From Vibrio rhodolitus (lineage in GTDB: Bacteria > Pseudomonadota > Gammaproteobacteria > Enterobacterales > Vibrionaceae), in assembly GCF_003350325.1 (NCBI RefSeq), contig NZ_QLYZ01000019.1, positions 1-64,000 of the forward strand: a stretch of DNA of 64,000 nucleotides, written 5' to 3'. A model generated the notes under the pieces. That model was given only the letters and a program-made list of their open reading frames with translations. It had not been told where the DNA came from and ran no database searches. This document shows, piece after piece, positions 47,655-58,969 of the stretch (position 1 is its first letter; each line of letters begins with the position of its first letter). Both the position numbers and the translations under genes were made by a program.

Positions 47655-49136
47655 ATGTCGTATAGCCTCACAGTAGAACAATTATTGGCACCTTGGTTGA
47701 GTGTGCCGCAGCCGCTGGCAACGCTGTTAGTCAGTCAGTTGGAACTCGATAGCCGCCAGATCCAAACTGGCGTCACGTTTGTGGCGATCAAAGGTCATGC
47801 GGTGGATGGACGCAAGTTTATTACCTCAGCGATCAATCAAGGGGCGAATGCCGTGATTGCGCAGGCGTGTGAGACTAAACCGCATGGTTTAATTGAATAT
47901 CAAGCTGATGTGGCCATCATCTATATTGCCGACCTTGCTGACATTCTTTCAGAGTTGGCAGGCAGACTGTATGCCAAACATGACAATCAGCTCATTGCTG
48001 TCACGGGCACCAATGGTAAAACGACCATTACGCAGCTTATTGCGCAGTGGCTAGAGCTGGTTTCACATCGCGCAGCGGTAATGGGCACGACAGGAAATGG
48101 TTTTCTTGATGATCTTCAACCGGCAGCGAATACCACAGGTAACGCAGTTGATGTTCAGCGCACCATCGCACAATTGGCCGAGCAAGGCGCGCAATACACC
48201 GCATTGGAAGTCTCTTCGCATGGTTTAGTGCAAGGGCGCGTTAAGGCGCTGCCTTTTGCCGCAGGTGTATTTACCAACCTTAGCCGTGACCACTTGGATT
48301 ACCATGGCACGATGGAAGAGTATGCTGAAGCGAAATTTAGTTTATTCAGTCAGCATCTATGTCAGCGTGCGATCATCAATATTGATGACGCAGTTGGTCA
48401 GCAGTGGTACGAGCGTCTAGAGAGGGCTATTGCGGTCTCTTTGCATCCACAAACCAATGACAATTCGGTATGGGCTAAGTCAGTCAGTTACTCAGAACAA
48501 GGTATTGAGATTGAGTTTGATGGTCAATTTGGCTCAGGGCAATTTAAGGTTGCTTTGATTGGTGAGTTTAATGCTTCCAATGTGTTGCTTGCCTTTACCA
48601 CCTTACTTTCTCTCGGCATTGATAAACAATTGCTGCTCGATAGCGCGCCTCATTTAGTGCCAGTGTTAGGACGTATGGAGCTGTTTGCTAACTCAGGTAA
48701 GGCTAAAGTTGTGGTCGATTACGCTCATACTCCAGATGCGCTAGAGAAAGCTTTGCAAGCGCTGCGAGTGCATTGCCACGGCAAACTGTGGGCGATTTTT
48801 GGATGCGGTGGTGACCGTGACAAAGGTAAGCGCCCGATGATGGCTGAAATTGGTGAGCGCCTTGCGGACAAGGTGATTCTTTCCGATGATAATCCGCGTA
48901 GTGAAGACCCCGCAGAGATTGTGCAAGATATGTTGGCAGGCATGACGCAAGCAGAGCGTGCCATTGTCGAACACGATCGTTTCAAAGCACTGCAGTTCGC
49001 CATTGAGCATGCCCAAGAACAAGATATTATTTTGTTGGCAGGTAAAGGTCATGAAGATTACCAAGTGCTTGCTCATCACACCATTCACTACTCTGACCGA
49101 GAGTCTGCTCAGCAACTATTAGGACTTGCCTCATGA
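47655..49136 (+). CDS. murE: UDP-MurNAc-L-Ala-D-Glu:meso-DAP ligase MurE
   Basis: Adds the third amino acid of the peptidoglycan stem. The 493-residue Mur ligase has the ATP site GTNGKTT at 118-124, and DNPR at 412-415, the motif that selects meso-diaminopimelate rather than lysine. The stop overlaps the murF ATG by four bases. The start at 47655 ([11 protein letters not shown]) has GTGAG upstream, a weak ribosome site. Confidence 0.96.
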   Translation: MSYSLTVEQLLAPWLSVPQPLATLLVSQLELDSRQIQTGVTFVAIKGHAVDGRKFITSAINQGANAVIAQACETKPHGLIEYQADVAIIYIADLADILSELAGRLYAKHDNQLIAVTGTNGKTTITQLIAQWLELVSHRAAVMGTTGNGFLDDLQPAANTTGNAVDVQRTIAQLAEQGAQYTALEVSSHGLVQGRVKALPFAAGVFTNLSRDHLDYHGTMEEYAEAKFSLFSQHLCQRAIINIDDAVGQQWYERLERAIAVSLHPQTNDNSVWAKSVSYSEQGIEIEFDGQFGSGQFKVALIGEFNASNVLLAFTTLLSLGIDKQLLLDSAPHLVPVLGRMELFANSGKAKVVVDYAHTPDALEKALQALRVHCHGKLWAIFGCGGDRDKGKRPMMAEIGERLADKVILSDDNPRSEDPAEIVQDMLAGMTQAERAIVEHDRFKALQFAIEHAQEQDIILLAGKGHEDYQVLAHHTIHYSDRESAQQLLGLAS

Positions 49137-50491
49137 TCCCACTCTTTTTAAGCCAGTTAGTTGACTGCCTGCACGCCGAATTAATCGGTGAGGATTGCCA
49201 GATCACGCAAGTATCCACCGATACCCGCAATATCGAGTCTGGTTCACTGTTTGTTGCGTTGATTGGCGAGCGTTTTGATGCCCATGATTTTGCCGCACAA
49301 GCGATTGAAGCTGGTGCTACTGCACTGCTGGTCTCTCGTCAGCTTGACGTTGCGATCCCGCAATTGGTTGTGGCAGATAGCAAGGTGGCGCTTGGGCAGC
49401 TTGGCGCATTTGTTCATCAAACGTGCGCGACACCAAAGGTAGCGATCACCGGCAGTTGTGGCAAAACGACAGTGAAAGATATGACGGCAAGTATTATGGC
49501 GCAGCAAGGTCAGGTACTGTTTACTGCCGGCAACTTTAACAATGATATCGGCGTACCGCTTACCTTATTGCGCTCAACGCCAAGCGATGATTACGCAGTG
49601 ATAGAACTGGGTGCTAACCATATTGGTGAGATTGCTTATACGTCCGCTTTGGTGCAGCCAGATGTCGCGCTCGTTAACAATGTCGCGGCAGCGCACTTAG
49701 AGGGTTTTGGCTCGATTGATGGGGTTAAGCAAGCGAAAGGTGAGATCTACCAAGGTTTGAAATCTGGCGGTGTGGCGATTGTTAACTTAGAAAGCCATGG
49801 TGGTGAGTATTGGCAAGCGGCGTTGGCGGACAAGCAAGTTAAAACCTTTTCAACCCAAGATACCAGTGCAGACTATTTTGCTGACAACATTGGTATTAAT
49901 GCCCAAGGCGAAGCGCACTTTACCATGCACACTCCGCTTGGTACGGTGCAAATCCAGTTAGGTATTATTGGTCAGCACAACGTAGCCAATGCACTGGCTG
50001 CTGCTGCGCTGGCGAGTGAACTTGGCGCGGATCTCAGCACGATTGCCTCTGGGCTGGCACACTTAGCAAAAGTGAAAGGGCGAGTGGAAGTTGTTGAATT
50101 AAGCGATAACCTTAAGTTGATTGATGACAGTTACAACGCCAGTGTGCCTGCCATGAAAGCGGCTGCGGATCTTTTAGCTGGATTTAGCGGCACTCGCTGG
50201 CTTATTTTGGGGAATATGGCAGAGTTAGGCGATGAAAGTCTTGAACTTCACCGTCAAGTCGGGGAACATGCAGCCCCATTTAATTTCGAGCAAGTGCTAA
50301 CCTATGGCGCTGATGCAAAAACGATCAGTGATGTATGTCGTGGTAAGCATTTTGACTCACATGACCTAATGATTGAATTTATTACACAGCAGTTGCCACA
50401 TCATGCAGGTCCTCACACTTTGTTGGTTAAGGGTGCGAACAGCGCTGGAATGAGCAAAGTTGCAACTGCATTGAAGGAGATTTATTCATGA
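49133..50491 (+). CDS. murF: UDP-MurNAc-tripeptide:D-Ala-D-Ala ligase MurF
   Basis: Completes UDP-MurNAc-pentapeptide by adding D-Ala-D-Ala. The 452-residue Mur ligase has the ATP loop GSCGKTT at 107-113 and the family C-terminal [16 protein letters not shown] near 323-338. Its D-Ala-D-Ala substrate must come from a Ddl encoded elsewhere, since no ddlB lies in this cluster. Overlaps both murE and mraY by four bases. Confidence 0.96.
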   Translation: MIPLFLSQLVDCLHAELIGEDCQITQVSTDTRNIESGSLFVALIGERFDAHDFAAQAIEAGATALLVSRQLDVAIPQLVVADSKVALGQLGAFVHQTCATPKVAITGSCGKTTVKDMTASIMAQQGQVLFTAGNFNNDIGVPLTLLRSTPSDDYAVIELGANHIGEIAYTSALVQPDVALVNNVAAAHLEGFGSIDGVKQAKGEIYQGLKSGGVAIVNLESHGGEYWQAALADKQVKTFSTQDTSADYFADNIGINAQGEAHFTMHTPLGTVQIQLGIIGQHNVANALAAAALASELGADLSTIASGLAHLAKVKGRVEVVELSDNLKLIDDSYNASVPAMKAAADLLAGFSGTRWLILGNMAELGDESLELHRQVGEHAAPFNFEQVLTYGADAKTISDVCRGKHFDSHDLMIEFITQQLPHHAGPHTLLVKGANSAGMSKVATALKEIYS

Positions 50492-51570
50492 TTATTTGGC
50501 TTGCAGAGCTGCTACAGCCATATTTTTCATTCTTCCGCTTATTTGAATACCTATCGTTTCGCGCGATTGTCAGTGTGCTGACGGCATTAGGTCTTTCATT
50601 GTGGATGGGACCACACTTGATCCGTCGTTTGCAAATGTTGCAAATCGGACAAGTGGTCCGTAACGAAGGTCCTGAATCTCACTTCAGTAAGCGTGGTACG
50701 CCAACCATGGGGGGCGTGATGATCCTCGCTGCGATTATTACGACGGTACTGCTATGGGCAGATCTGAGTAACCCTTATGTTTGGGCGGTGATCTTTGTCC
50801 TAGGTGGCTATGGTGCGGTTGGTTTTGTCGATGACTACCGTAAAGTGGTGCGTAAGAATACCGATGGCTTAATTGCGCGTTGGAAGTACTTCTGGCAGTC
50901 AGTGATCGCACTTATTGTCGCGTTTGCGCTTTATGCTCATGGTCACGATACCAGCGCCACTCAGCTTGTGGTGCCATTTTTCAAAGAAGTCATGCCGCAG
51001 CTCGGTTTGATGTACATTGTTCTGACCTACTTTGTGATTGTTGGTACCAGTAATGCGGTTAACTTGACCGATGGTCTGGATGGTCTGGCGATTATGCCAA
51101 CTGTCCTGGTGGCGGCAGGTTTTGCAGCGATTGCTTGGGCTACGGGTAACGTTCAGTTTGCCAGCTACCTACATATTCCTCATGTACCATACGCATCGGA
51201 ATTGGTGGTTGTATGTACCGCGATTGTCGGCGCAGGTTTAGGCTTCCTATGGTTTAACACTTACCCGGCACAAGTGTTTATGGGAGATGTTGGCTCACTG
51301 GCTCTTGGTGGTGCGCTAGGCACAATTGCTGTGCTAGTACGTCAAGAGTTTGTCCTAGTTATTATGGGTGGTGTTTTTGTAATGGAAACATTATCGGTGA
51401 TTCTGCAAGTCGGCTCTTACAAGTTACGTGGTCAACGCATTTTCCGTATGGCACCGATTCACCATCACTACGAGCTAAAAGGTTGGCCAGAACCTCGCGT
51501 TATTGTGCGTTTTTGGATCATCTCAATCGTTCTTGTTCTTATTGGTCTAGCGACACTGAAAGTACGTTAA
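50488..51570 (+). CDS. mraY: Phospho-MurNAc-pentapeptide transferase MraY
   Basis: Ten-helix inner-membrane enzyme making lipid I from UDP-MurNAc-pentapeptide and undecaprenyl phosphate. The 360-residue protein has the catalytic Asp pair in [11 protein letters not shown] near 110-120, [10 protein letters not shown] near 189-198, and the [15 protein letters not shown] loop near 321-335. Confidence 0.97.
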   Translation: MIIWLAELLQPYFSFFRLFEYLSFRAIVSVLTALGLSLWMGPHLIRRLQMLQIGQVVRNEGPESHFSKRGTPTMGGVMILAAIITTVLLWADLSNPYVWAVIFVLGGYGAVGFVDDYRKVVRKNTDGLIARWKYFWQSVIALIVAFALYAHGHDTSATQLVVPFFKEVMPQLGLMYIVLTYFVIVGTSNAVNLTDGLDGLAIMPTVLVAAGFAAIAWATGNVQFASYLHIPHVPYASELVVVCTAIVGAGLGFLWFNTYPAQVFMGDVGSLALGGALGTIAVLVRQEFVLVIMGGVFVMETLSVILQVGSYKLRGQRIFRMAPIHHHYELKGWPEPRVIVRFWIISIVLVLIGLATLKVR

Positions 51571-51583
51571 GGAAATAAACACC

Positions 51584-52906
51584 ATGACCATGCAGCATTG
51601 GCAAGGTATTGAAAAAGTTGTGGTAGTAGGGCTCGGTATCACCGGGCTCTCTGTTGTTAAGCATCTTATGCGTTTGCCTGTTGAGTTGCAGGTCAAGGTT
51701 ATCGATACGCGTGATAACCCGCCTGGTAAAGAAGAACTACCTGCGCAGGTTGAATTACATGCTGGTGGTTGGCGCTGCGATTGGTTACTTGATGCCGATC
51801 TAGTCGTCACTAATCCGGGGATCGCACTCGCGACGCCCGAAATTCAACAAGTACTGGCTGCCAACATTCCGGTGGTTGGCGATATTGAGTTGTTTGCTTG
51901 GCAGGTGACAAAACCTGTCGTGGCGATTACTGGCTCAAATGGTAAAAGCACAGTGACTGACTTAACTGGCGTGGTCGCGAAAGCGGCTGGTTTAAACGTT
52001 GGGGTTGGCGGGAACATTGGTGTCCCTGCGCTTGATTTATTGGCATTGGATGCTGATCTCTACGTACTTGAGTTGTCCAGTTTCCAGTTGGAAACTACCT
52101 CAAGCTTATCTTTGGTGGCAGGCGCGTTTTTGAACCTCTCTGAAGATCATATGGATCGCTATCAGGGCATGGACGATTACCGTCAGGCTAAGCTACGTAT
52201 TTTCGACCATGCTCAGGCTTGTATTGTCAATGCTGACGATAAGCAGACCTACCCAGATGTAGAGAAAAACGTGGTTGAGTTTTCGATTGAAGCAGAGGCG
52301 CAAGCGTGTGTGACTGAGCTTGACGGACGTGAATACCTCACCTTTGCCAAGCAGCGAATTTTGCCAGTCGATGAGCTTAGCCTAGTAGGGCGTCACAACG
52401 TGGCGAACGCGTTGGTTGTCATCGCGCTATTGGCAAAAGCAGGCGTTGAGGTCGAGAAAGGGGTAGATGCAATGAAATCTTACCGCGGTCTGACACATCG
52501 ATGCCAAGTTGTTGCCGATAATCAAGCGATTAAGTGGGTCAATGATTCCAAAGCAACCAATGTGGCGAGCACATTGGCAGCGCTTTCTGGTCTAACTCTT
52601 GCAGGAAAACTCTACCTTATGGTGGGTGGTGATGGCAAAGGGGCGGACTTTAGTGAGCTTGCCCCAGCTTTAGCACGATTGAACGTGCAACTGTGCTGTT
52701 TTGGCGCGGATGGTGATAAGTTTATGTCACTGCATCCGTCGGCAAAACGTTTTGACACCATGCAAGAGATTGTTGAATGGGCAAAGCCTCAGCTCAGCGC
52801 GGGCGATATGGTGTTGCTATCACCCGCTTGCGCGAGTTTTGATCAGTTTAATAACTTTATGGCGCGTGGTGATGCGTTTGCTGAATTAGCCAAGCGCTAC
52901 GCCTGA
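51584..52906 (+). CDS. murD: UDP-MurNAc-L-Ala:D-Glu ligase MurD
   Basis: Adds D-glutamate to UDP-MurNAc-L-Ala. The 440-residue Mur ligase has a Rossmann N-domain ([12 protein letters not shown] near 12-23), ATP loop GSNGKST at 117-123, and VNDSKATN near 322-329. AAGGAAA lies before the ATG at 51584. A stable hairpin separates it from ftsW. Confidence 0.96.
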   Translation: MTMQHWQGIEKVVVVGLGITGLSVVKHLMRLPVELQVKVIDTRDNPPGKEELPAQVELHAGGWRCDWLLDADLVVTNPGIALATPEIQQVLAANIPVVGDIELFAWQVTKPVVAITGSNGKSTVTDLTGVVAKAAGLNVGVGGNIGVPALDLLALDADLYVLELSSFQLETTSSLSLVAGAFLNLSEDHMDRYQGMDDYRQAKLRIFDHAQACIVNADDKQTYPDVEKNVVEFSIEAEAQACVTELDGREYLTFAKQRILPVDELSLVGRHNVANALVVIALLAKAGVEVEKGVDAMKSYRGLTHRCQVVADNQAIKWVNDSKATNVASTLAALSGLTLAGKLYLMVGGDGKGADFSELAPALARLNVQLCCFGADGDKFMSLHPSAKRFDTMQEIVEWAKPQLSAGDMVLLSPACASFDQFNNFMARGDAFAELAKRYA

Positions 52907-52933
52907 TCCCAATCTCTTACACAAGAGTTTGGT

Positions 52934-52963
52934 CGTCTGGTTTGTGAAACAGCGAACCAGACG
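52934..52963 (+). other. Hairpin between murD and ftsW
   Basis: Perfect 9-bp stem CGTCTGGTT/AACCAGACG with a 12-base loop and no T-run. It interrupts the otherwise tightly packed cluster (111-bp gap); it may stabilise or process the mRNA. Confidence 0.7.
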
Positions 52964-53017
52964 TAACACCGCTTACGGATAAGTTTGGCTAGAAAATATA
53001 AGAGATAACGATATACC

Positions 53018-54208
53018 ATGCCGCTGCGCGAACAAGTCGCTAATTTTAAACATTGGTTTACTCACCCAGCTCCCCAAGCGCTTTTTGACCGTCAATTAGT
53101 GTGGATTTCGCTCGGTTTGATGTTAACGGGTTTAGTGATGGTGACGTCCGCCTCGTTTCCGATCAGTTATCGCTTAACCGGACAGCCGTTTCACTTTATG
53201 TTTCGCCACGCCGTTTTTCTATTGTTGGCGATCTCGACGGCAGCCGTTATTTTGCAAATTCCGATGAAGCACTGGCTAAAATACAGTTCGGTGCTTCTTG
53301 GTATTGCGGTGTTCTTATTGATAGTGGTGCTGGTTGGCGGCAAATCAGTTAACGGTGCATCACGTTGGATCCCCCTAGGTCTGTTTAACCTGCAGCCGGC
53401 AGAAGTTGCCAAATTATCGCTGTTTATCTTTATGGCGGGGTATTTGGTACGTAAACAGGATGAAGTTCGCGCGACCTTCTTCGGTGGTTTTATTAAACCG
53501 ATTTTAGTGTTCGGTACGCTCGCGGTATTGCTCTTGTTTCAGCCAGACTTGGGTACAGTGATCGTAATGTTGGTCACCCTGTTTGGCATGTTATTTATTG
53601 CGGGCGCGAAGTTGACTCAGTTTCTCGCGTTGGTGGTGGTCGGCATTGGTGCGGTGATCGCATTGATTGTCGCAGAGCCTTACCGTATGAAACGTGTGAC
53701 TTCATTTCTTGACCCTTGGGAAAACCCATTTGGTAGCGGTTATCAGCTCACCCAGTCGCTAATGGCATTTGGACGCGGGGATTGGTTCGGACAAGGGCTG
53801 GGTAACTCAATTCAAAAGCTCGCTTATTTGCCCGAAGCGCATACCGACTTTGTCTTTGCCGTTTTAGCCGAAGAGCTAGGTTTTATTGGCGTTGTGCTCG
53901 TTTTAATGTTGATTTTTAGCTTAGTGCTGAAAGCGATTTTTATCGGGCGCAGAGCGTTTGAAAGTGATGAATTTTTTGGTGGCTATCTCGCATTTGGTAT
54001 CGGGATTTGGTTCGCATTCCAAACATTGGTAAACGTGGGGGCTGCGGCAGGGATTGTCCCAACCAAAGGTCTGACTTTGCCTTTGATCAGCTACGGTGGC
54101 TCAAGTTTGATCATTATGTCGGTCGCCGTATCGATTTTACTGCGTATCGATCATGAATGCCGTCTTAAAGCACAGCAATTAGAAAAGAATACAGAAGATG
54201 AGCAATAA
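53018..54208 (+). CDS. ftsW: Septal peptidoglycan polymerase FtsW (SEDS family)
   Basis: Lipid II glycosyltransferase of the divisome, partner of FtsI. The 396-residue protein has about ten membrane helices, the SEDS segments [16 protein letters not shown] near 117-132 and [23 protein letters not shown] (cited as about 222-244), with the essential Asp region after loop 7, and the [12 protein letters not shown] stretch near 351-362. Overlaps murG by 11 bases. Confidence 0.96.
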   Translation: MPLREQVANFKHWFTHPAPQALFDRQLVWISLGLMLTGLVMVTSASFPISYRLTGQPFHFMFRHAVFLLLAISTAAVILQIPMKHWLKYSSVLLGIAVFLLIVVLVGGKSVNGASRWIPLGLFNLQPAEVAKLSLFIFMAGYLVRKQDEVRATFFGGFIKPILVFGTLAVLLLFQPDLGTVIVMLVTLFGMLFIAGAKLTQFLALVVVGIGAVIALIVAEPYRMKRVTSFLDPWENPFGSGYQLTQSLMAFGRGDWFGQGLGNSIQKLAYLPEAHTDFVFAVLAEELGFIGVVLVLMLIFSLVLKAIFIGRRAFESDEFFGGYLAFGIGIWFAFQTLVNVGAAAGIVPTKGLTLPLISYGGSSLIIMSVAVSILLRIDHECRLKAQQLEKNTEDEQ

Positions 54209-55259
54209 AAAACGTTTAATGGTGATGGCTGGTGGAACCGGCGGTCACGTATTCCCAGGATTGGCGGTGGCAAAGAAGCTTCAACAACAAGGTTGGGAGA
54301 TCCGTTGGTTAGGAACTGCTGACCGTATGGAAGCTGACTTAGTGCCAAAACATGGTATTGAGATTGATTTTATTAAAGTAAAAGGACTTCGTGGTCAGGG
54401 CGTGATGCGTTTACTTGCGGCGCCTTTCCAAATTATTAATGCGATTGGTCAAGCTCGTCGTCATATGAAAGCGTGGCAGCCAGATGCCGTGCTTGGTATG
54501 GGCGGTTATGTCAGTGGACCGGGTGGTATTGCAGCATGGCTTTTGGGCATTCCAGTCGTTCTGCATGAGCAAAATGCAGTTGCGGGTTTGACTAACCAAT
54601 GGTTAGCGAAGATTGCAAAGAAAGTCTTTCAAGCGTTTCCTGGCGCTTTCCCAAGTGCGGAGGTTGTGGGCAACCCCGTGCGTGAAGATGTCGTTGCCTT
54701 GCCTGAGCCGCAAGTGCGCATGCAAGACCGTCAAGGACCCATTCGTATCTTGGTTATGGGTGGTAGCCAAGGGGCACGCATTCTTAACCAAACCATGCCA
54801 CAAGTTATGGCACAATTAGGTGACGGTTACCAAGTGCGCCACCAAGCGGGTAAAAATAGCCAGCAAGAAGTGGCAACAGCCTATGAGGCTAATCAAGTTA
54901 CGCAAGCAGAGAGCATGGAATTTATTGACGATGTTGCTGCAGCGTATGAATGGGCAGACTTATTGGTGTGCCGCTCAGGTGCGTTGACCGTTTCAGAAGT
55001 TTCGGCTGCAGGGGTAGGCGCTATCTTTATCCCATTTATGCATAAAGACCGACAGCAAGCGCTAAATGCTGACCACTTGGTTGAGTGTGGCGCTGCAAAA
55101 ATGATTGAGCAACCAGAGCTGACTGTCGAGAAGCTAGCGAATGAGATCCTGTCGTTGGATCGTAACCAGCTACAACAGATGGCAATCAAAGCTAGGGGCG
55201 CTGCTAAGTTAGAAGCGGATCGTGTCGTTGCAGATGCGATTATCGCGCTAACCAAATAA
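54198..55259 (+). CDS. murG: UDP-GlcNAc:lipid I GlcNAc transferase MurG
   Basis: GT-B enzyme at the inner face of the membrane that turns lipid I into lipid II. The 353-residue protein has the first glycine loop [14 protein letters not shown] near 12-25, [12 protein letters not shown] near 122-133, and the donor-binding region [13 protein letters not shown] near 253-265. Translation starts inside the end of ftsW. Confidence 0.96.
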   Translation: MSNKKRLMVMAGGTGGHVFPGLAVAKKLQQQGWEIRWLGTADRMEADLVPKHGIEIDFIKVKGLRGQGVMRLLAAPFQIINAIGQARRHMKAWQPDAVLGMGGYVSGPGGIAAWLLGIPVVLHEQNAVAGLTNQWLAKIAKKVFQAFPGAFPSAEVVGNPVREDVVALPEPQVRMQDRQGPIRILVMGGSQGARILNQTMPQVMAQLGDGYQVRHQAGKNSQQEVATAYEANQVTQAESMEFIDDVAAAYEWADLLVCRSGALTVSEVSAAGVGAIFIPFMHKDRQQALNADHLVECGAAKMIEQPELTVEKLANEILSLDRNQLQQMAIKARGAAKLEADRVVADAIIALTK

Positions 55260-55270
55260 CGAGAAATACA

Positions 55271-56728
55271 ATGACCGTAAAACACACACAAGATTTGGCT
55301 CAGATCCGAGCTATGGTGCCAGAAATGCGCCGCGTTAAGTCGATTCACTTTATTGGCATTGGTGGTGCTGGTATGAGCGGTATCGCAGAGGTTCTTCTTA
55401 ACGAAGGCTACCAAATTACCGGCTCTGACATTGCAGAAAATGCGGTAACTGAGCGCTTAACTGAAAAAGGCGCCACGGTATTTATTGGACACCAAGCTGA
55501 GAACGTTGCGCAGGCGAGTGTGGTTGTTGTCTCAACGGCAATTAACGAAGAAAACCCGGAAATTAAAGCCGCACGTGAAGCGCGCATACCGGTGGTGCGT
55601 CGTGCTGAAATGCTGGCAGAGCTGATGCGTTTTCGTCATGGTATTGCGGTTGCTGGTACACACGGTAAGACCACGACCACTGCACTTGTGACACAAATCT
55701 ATTCGGAAGCGGGACTTGATCCAACGTTTGTCAATGGTGGTCTAGTTAAAAGTGCTGGCACCAACGCTCGCTTGGGTTCAAGCCGCATCTTGATTGCAGA
55801 AGCGGATGAGAGTGATGCTTCGTTTCTTCACTTGCAGCCAATGGTAAGCATCGTCACCAATATTGAAGCAGACCATATGGATACCTATGGCGGTGACTTT
55901 GAAACCTTAAAGCAAACCTTTATCGATTTTCTCCATAACCTGCCGTTCTATGGTCAAGCTATCCTATGTATTGATGATCCGGTTGTACGTGAGTTAATCC
56001 CACGCGTAAGTCGTCAAGTGATCACTTATGGTTTCTCGGAAGATGCAGATGTACGCATTGAGAATTACCATCAAGAAGGTCAGCAAGGTAAGTTTACCGT
56101 GGTTCGTAAAGGACGCGCGAATCTTGATATCACGCTAAATATCCCAGGGCGCCACAATGCGCTTAATGCATCGGCAGCGATTGCGGTGGCGACAGAAGAT
56201 GATATCTCTGATGAGGCTATTTTGAGCGCTATGCTAGGCACCCAAGGCACGGGTCGTCGTTTTGATCACCTTGGCGAGTTTGAGACTGGCAATGGTCAAG
56301 CAATGCTGGTGGACGACTACGGTCATCACCCAACAGAAGTGGGTGTGACGATTCAAGCAGCACGAAGTGGTTGGGCTGATAAACGCTTAGTGATGATTTT
56401 CCAACCGCACCGTTATAGCCGCACTCGCGATCTTTATGACGATTTTGCTAATGTGCTTGAGCAAGTTGATGTCTTGATTATGCTAGATGTATACGCTGCA
56501 GGCGAAAAGCCAATTGCAGGCGCTGATGGTCGCTCATTGTGTCGTACCATTCGCAGTCGAGGCAAGATTGACCCAATTTTTGTGCCTGATAGTGCAACCT
56601 TGCCAACTGTGCTCGCGAATGTATTGCAAGATGGTGACTTAGTTTTAACGCAAGGTGCTGGTGATGTAGGTAAAATTGCCAAACAACTTGCTGCGCTAGA
56701 GCTGAATATTGCGAAAATGCAGGCTTGA
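55271..56728 (+). CDS. murC: UDP-MurNAc:L-alanine ligase MurC
   Basis: First amino-acid-adding enzyme of the peptidoglycan stem. The 485-residue Mur ligase has the nucleotide-sugar fold [17 protein letters not shown] near 26-42, ATP loop GTHGKTT at 129-135, and [16 protein letters not shown] near 378-393. ddlB, which follows murC in E. coli, is absent: a promoter-bearing 173-bp gap leads to ftsQ. Confidence 0.96.
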   Translation: MTVKHTQDLAQIRAMVPEMRRVKSIHFIGIGGAGMSGIAEVLLNEGYQITGSDIAENAVTERLTEKGATVFIGHQAENVAQASVVVVSTAINEENPEIKAAREARIPVVRRAEMLAELMRFRHGIAVAGTHGKTTTTALVTQIYSEAGLDPTFVNGGLVKSAGTNARLGSSRILIAEADESDASFLHLQPMVSIVTNIEADHMDTYGGDFETLKQTFIDFLHNLPFYGQAILCIDDPVVRELIPRVSRQVITYGFSEDADVRIENYHQEGQQGKFTVVRKGRANLDITLNIPGRHNALNASAAIAVATEDDISDEAILSAMLGTQGTGRRFDHLGEFETGNGQAMLVDDYGHHPTEVGVTIQAARSGWADKRLVMIFQPHRYSRTRDLYDDFANVLEQVDVLIMLDVYAAGEKPIAGADGRSLCRTIRSRGKIDPIFVPDSATLPTVLANVLQDGDLVLTQGAGDVGKIAKQLAALELNIAKMQA

Positions 56729-56793
56729 AAATGAGATTTTTGAAGATTTAGCGCATTTCTTGCGTTAAAAAAACGATTTCTCACTTTCAACGT

Positions 56794-56821
56794 TTGATAC
56801 TTTTTACGACCCCAGTATAAT
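56794..56821 (+). promoter_or_regulatory. Promoter between murC and ftsQ
   Basis: TTGATA (56794-56799), 16-base spacer, TATAAT (56816-56821), close to consensus, and preceded by a weak stem TTAGCGCA/TGCGTTAA with an A-run (about 56750-56770). It can drive ftsQAZ separately from the murein genes. Confidence 0.75.
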
Positions 56822-56901
56822 CCGAGGGTTATAGTTAATGCTTTTGCCTATGCGAAGGGATAGGATTAAGAATTGCGAGCGTATAACAAGGACAACGGAC
56901 T

Positions 56902-57693
56902 TTGATTAGCACATCTTTTCTCCAAGACCGTCGTCTGCGAGATTTTCCGGCGATAAAAACACACCTTGTCGGTGGCAGTTTCTTTTTAATCGTGGTGATT
57001 CTCATCGGCTCTTTGCTTTTCTCGACCATTTCTTGGATGTGGGACGATCAGCGACTGCCATTATCTAAGCTAGTTCTTCAGGGCGAGCTGGAATATGTCA
57101 CTGCGCTGGATGTTCAGCGCGCATTTTCTACTTTAGAGCATGTTGGCACATTTATGTCCCAAGATGTCGATGCGCTGCAAGACGTTATCGAACAGATCCC
57201 ATGGGTTGCCCATGTTTCGATTCGAAAACAGTGGCCTGATACCGTAAAAGTATTTCTGACTGAGCATCACGCCAAAGCTATTTGGAATGGGGATGCTCTG
57301 CTTGATGATAATGGTCGAATTTTTAATGGCGATCTTGGCAAGTTAAAAGGGGATAGAGTCAAACTCTATGGCCCTAAGGGTACCAACTTGGAAGTACTCG
57401 ACACTTGGCAAAGAATCAGCCAGCTGTTTGAACCTTTGGGTTTAACCATTACGTCATTAGTATTAAATGATCGACGAGCGTGGCAGATTATTCTCGATAA
57501 CGGTATCCGTTTAGAGCTAGGTAAAGAGTCACTCGATGAGCGAATTAATCGTTTTATCTCGTTGTATAACAGCTTAGGTAGTGACGCTCAGCGAGTAAGC
57601 TACATAGATCTCCGATACGATACGGGAGCCGCAGTAGGTTGGTTCCCTGAACAAGAGTCACAACAAGAGAGTAGAGATGACGAAGACCGCTGA
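56902..57693 (+). CDS. ftsQ: Cell division protein FtsQ
   Basis: Bitopic divisome protein of the FtsQLB subcomplex. The 263-residue protein has one membrane helix (about 24-46), the POTRA domain (about 54-124, LSKLVLQGELEYVTALDV onward) and the beta domain. Initiation must be at TTG 56902, since no ATG or GTG exists before the membrane helix; AAGGA lies 9 bases upstream. The rare start may help keep FtsQ scarce. The C-terminus overlaps ftsA by 17 bases. Confidence 0.93.
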   Translation: MISTSFLQDRRLRDFPAIKTHLVGGSFFLIVVILIGSLLFSTISWMWDDQRLPLSKLVLQGELEYVTALDVQRAFSTLEHVGTFMSQDVDALQDVIEQIPWVAHVSIRKQWPDTVKVFLTEHHAKAIWNGDALLDDNGRIFNGDLGKLKGDRVKLYGPKGTNLEVLDTWQRISQLFEPLGLTITSLVLNDRRAWQIILDNGIRLELGKESLDERINRFISLYNSLGSDAQRVSYIDLRYDTGAAVGWFPEQESQQESRDDEDR

Positions 57694-58939
57694 TGACAAC
57701 ATTATTGTTGGTCTTGATATAGGCACTGCAACCGTATCAGCACTGGTAGGTGAATTGCTACCAGACGGTCAAATCAACATCATTGGCGCTGGTACCAGTC
57801 CATCTCGTGGTATGGATAAGGGCGGCGTAAACGATCTTGAGTCCGTGGTAAAATCGGTTCAGCGAGCTGTAAATCAAGCGGAATTGATGGCGGAATGTCA
57901 AATTCGCAATGTATATATTTCCATTTCTGGTCGCCATATTGCGAGCCGTATAGAAAAAGGAATGGGAACTATTTCTGATGAAGAAGTCTCTCAAGAAGAT
58001 ATGGATCGTGCGATTCATACCGCTAAGTCAATCAAAATTGGTGACGAACAGCGCATTCTTCACGTAATTCCGCAAGAATTCACGATTGATTACCAAGAGG
58101 GGATTAAAAACCCGCTAGGTTTATCAGGGGTGCGCATGGAAGTTAGTGTGCACTTGATCTCTTGCCACAATGATATGGCAAGAAACATTATTAAAGCGGT
58201 TGAACGTTGTGGCTTAACCGTTGAACACTTGGTTTACTCTGGTTTGGCAGCAAGTAATGCTGTGATCACCGAAGACGAACGAGACTTAGGTGTGTGCGTG
58301 GTTGATATCGGCGCAGGCACAATGGATGTTTCGATTTGGACTGGTGGTGCGTTAAGACATACTGAAGTGTTCTCTTACGCAGGTAATGCAGTCACCAGTG
58401 ATATTGCATTCGCTTTCGGTACGCCAGTCAGTGATGCCGAAGAAATCAAAGTGAAGTATGGCTGTGCTCTGAGTGAGCTAGTCAGCAAAGATGACACGGT
58501 TAACGTTCCTAGTGTTGGTGGTCGTCCTTCAAGAAGTTTGCAACGTCAAACTTTGTCTGAAGTGATTGAACCGAGATATACTGAACTTATGGGACTGGTT
58601 AACCAGACTATCGATACTGTTCAAGAAAAATTGCGCGAAGATGGTATTAAACACCATTTAGCCGCGGGTGTGGTACTCACCGGCGGTGCAGCGCGAATTG
58701 AAGGTTTGGTAGAGTGTGCGGAGCGCGTGTTCCGCAACCAAGTTCGAGTCGGCAAGCCTCTTGAGGTCAGCGGCTTAACAGATTACGTAAAAGAGCCGTA
58801 TCATTCTACGGCAGTTGGTTTACTTCATTACGCACGAGACAGTCAAATTAACGACGAGACTGAATATAACGAACCAAAGCGTCAGCCAGTAAGTTCGCTA
58901 TTTGATCGCTTGCGTAATTGGATACAAAAAGAGTTTTAA
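57677..58939 (+). CDS. ftsA: Cell division protein FtsA
   Basis: Actin-like ATPase that tethers FtsZ to the membrane. The 420-residue protein has the phosphate-1 loop GLDIGTATVSALVGE near 12-26, the 1C subdomain, the second phosphate loop VVDIGAGTMDVSIW near 209-222, and the C-terminal amphipathic membrane-targeting helix FDRLRNWIQKEF. The start lies inside ftsQ. Confidence 0.97.
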   Translation: MTKTADDNIIVGLDIGTATVSALVGELLPDGQINIIGAGTSPSRGMDKGGVNDLESVVKSVQRAVNQAELMAECQIRNVYISISGRHIASRIEKGMGTISDEEVSQEDMDRAIHTAKSIKIGDEQRILHVIPQEFTIDYQEGIKNPLGLSGVRMEVSVHLISCHNDMARNIIKAVERCGLTVEHLVYSGLAASNAVITEDERDLGVCVVDIGAGTMDVSIWTGGALRHTEVFSYAGNAVTSDIAFAFGTPVSDAEEIKVKYGCALSELVSKDDTVNVPSVGGRPSRSLQRQTLSEVIEPRYTELMGLVNQTIDTVQEKLREDGIKHHLAAGVVLTGGAARIEGLVECAERVFRNQVRVGKPLEVSGLTDYVKEPYHSTAVGLLHYARDSQINDETEYNEPKRQPVSSLFDRLRNWIQKEF

Positions 58940-58969
58940 CCTGAGCAGCAGGAAAAACGGAGATAACAC

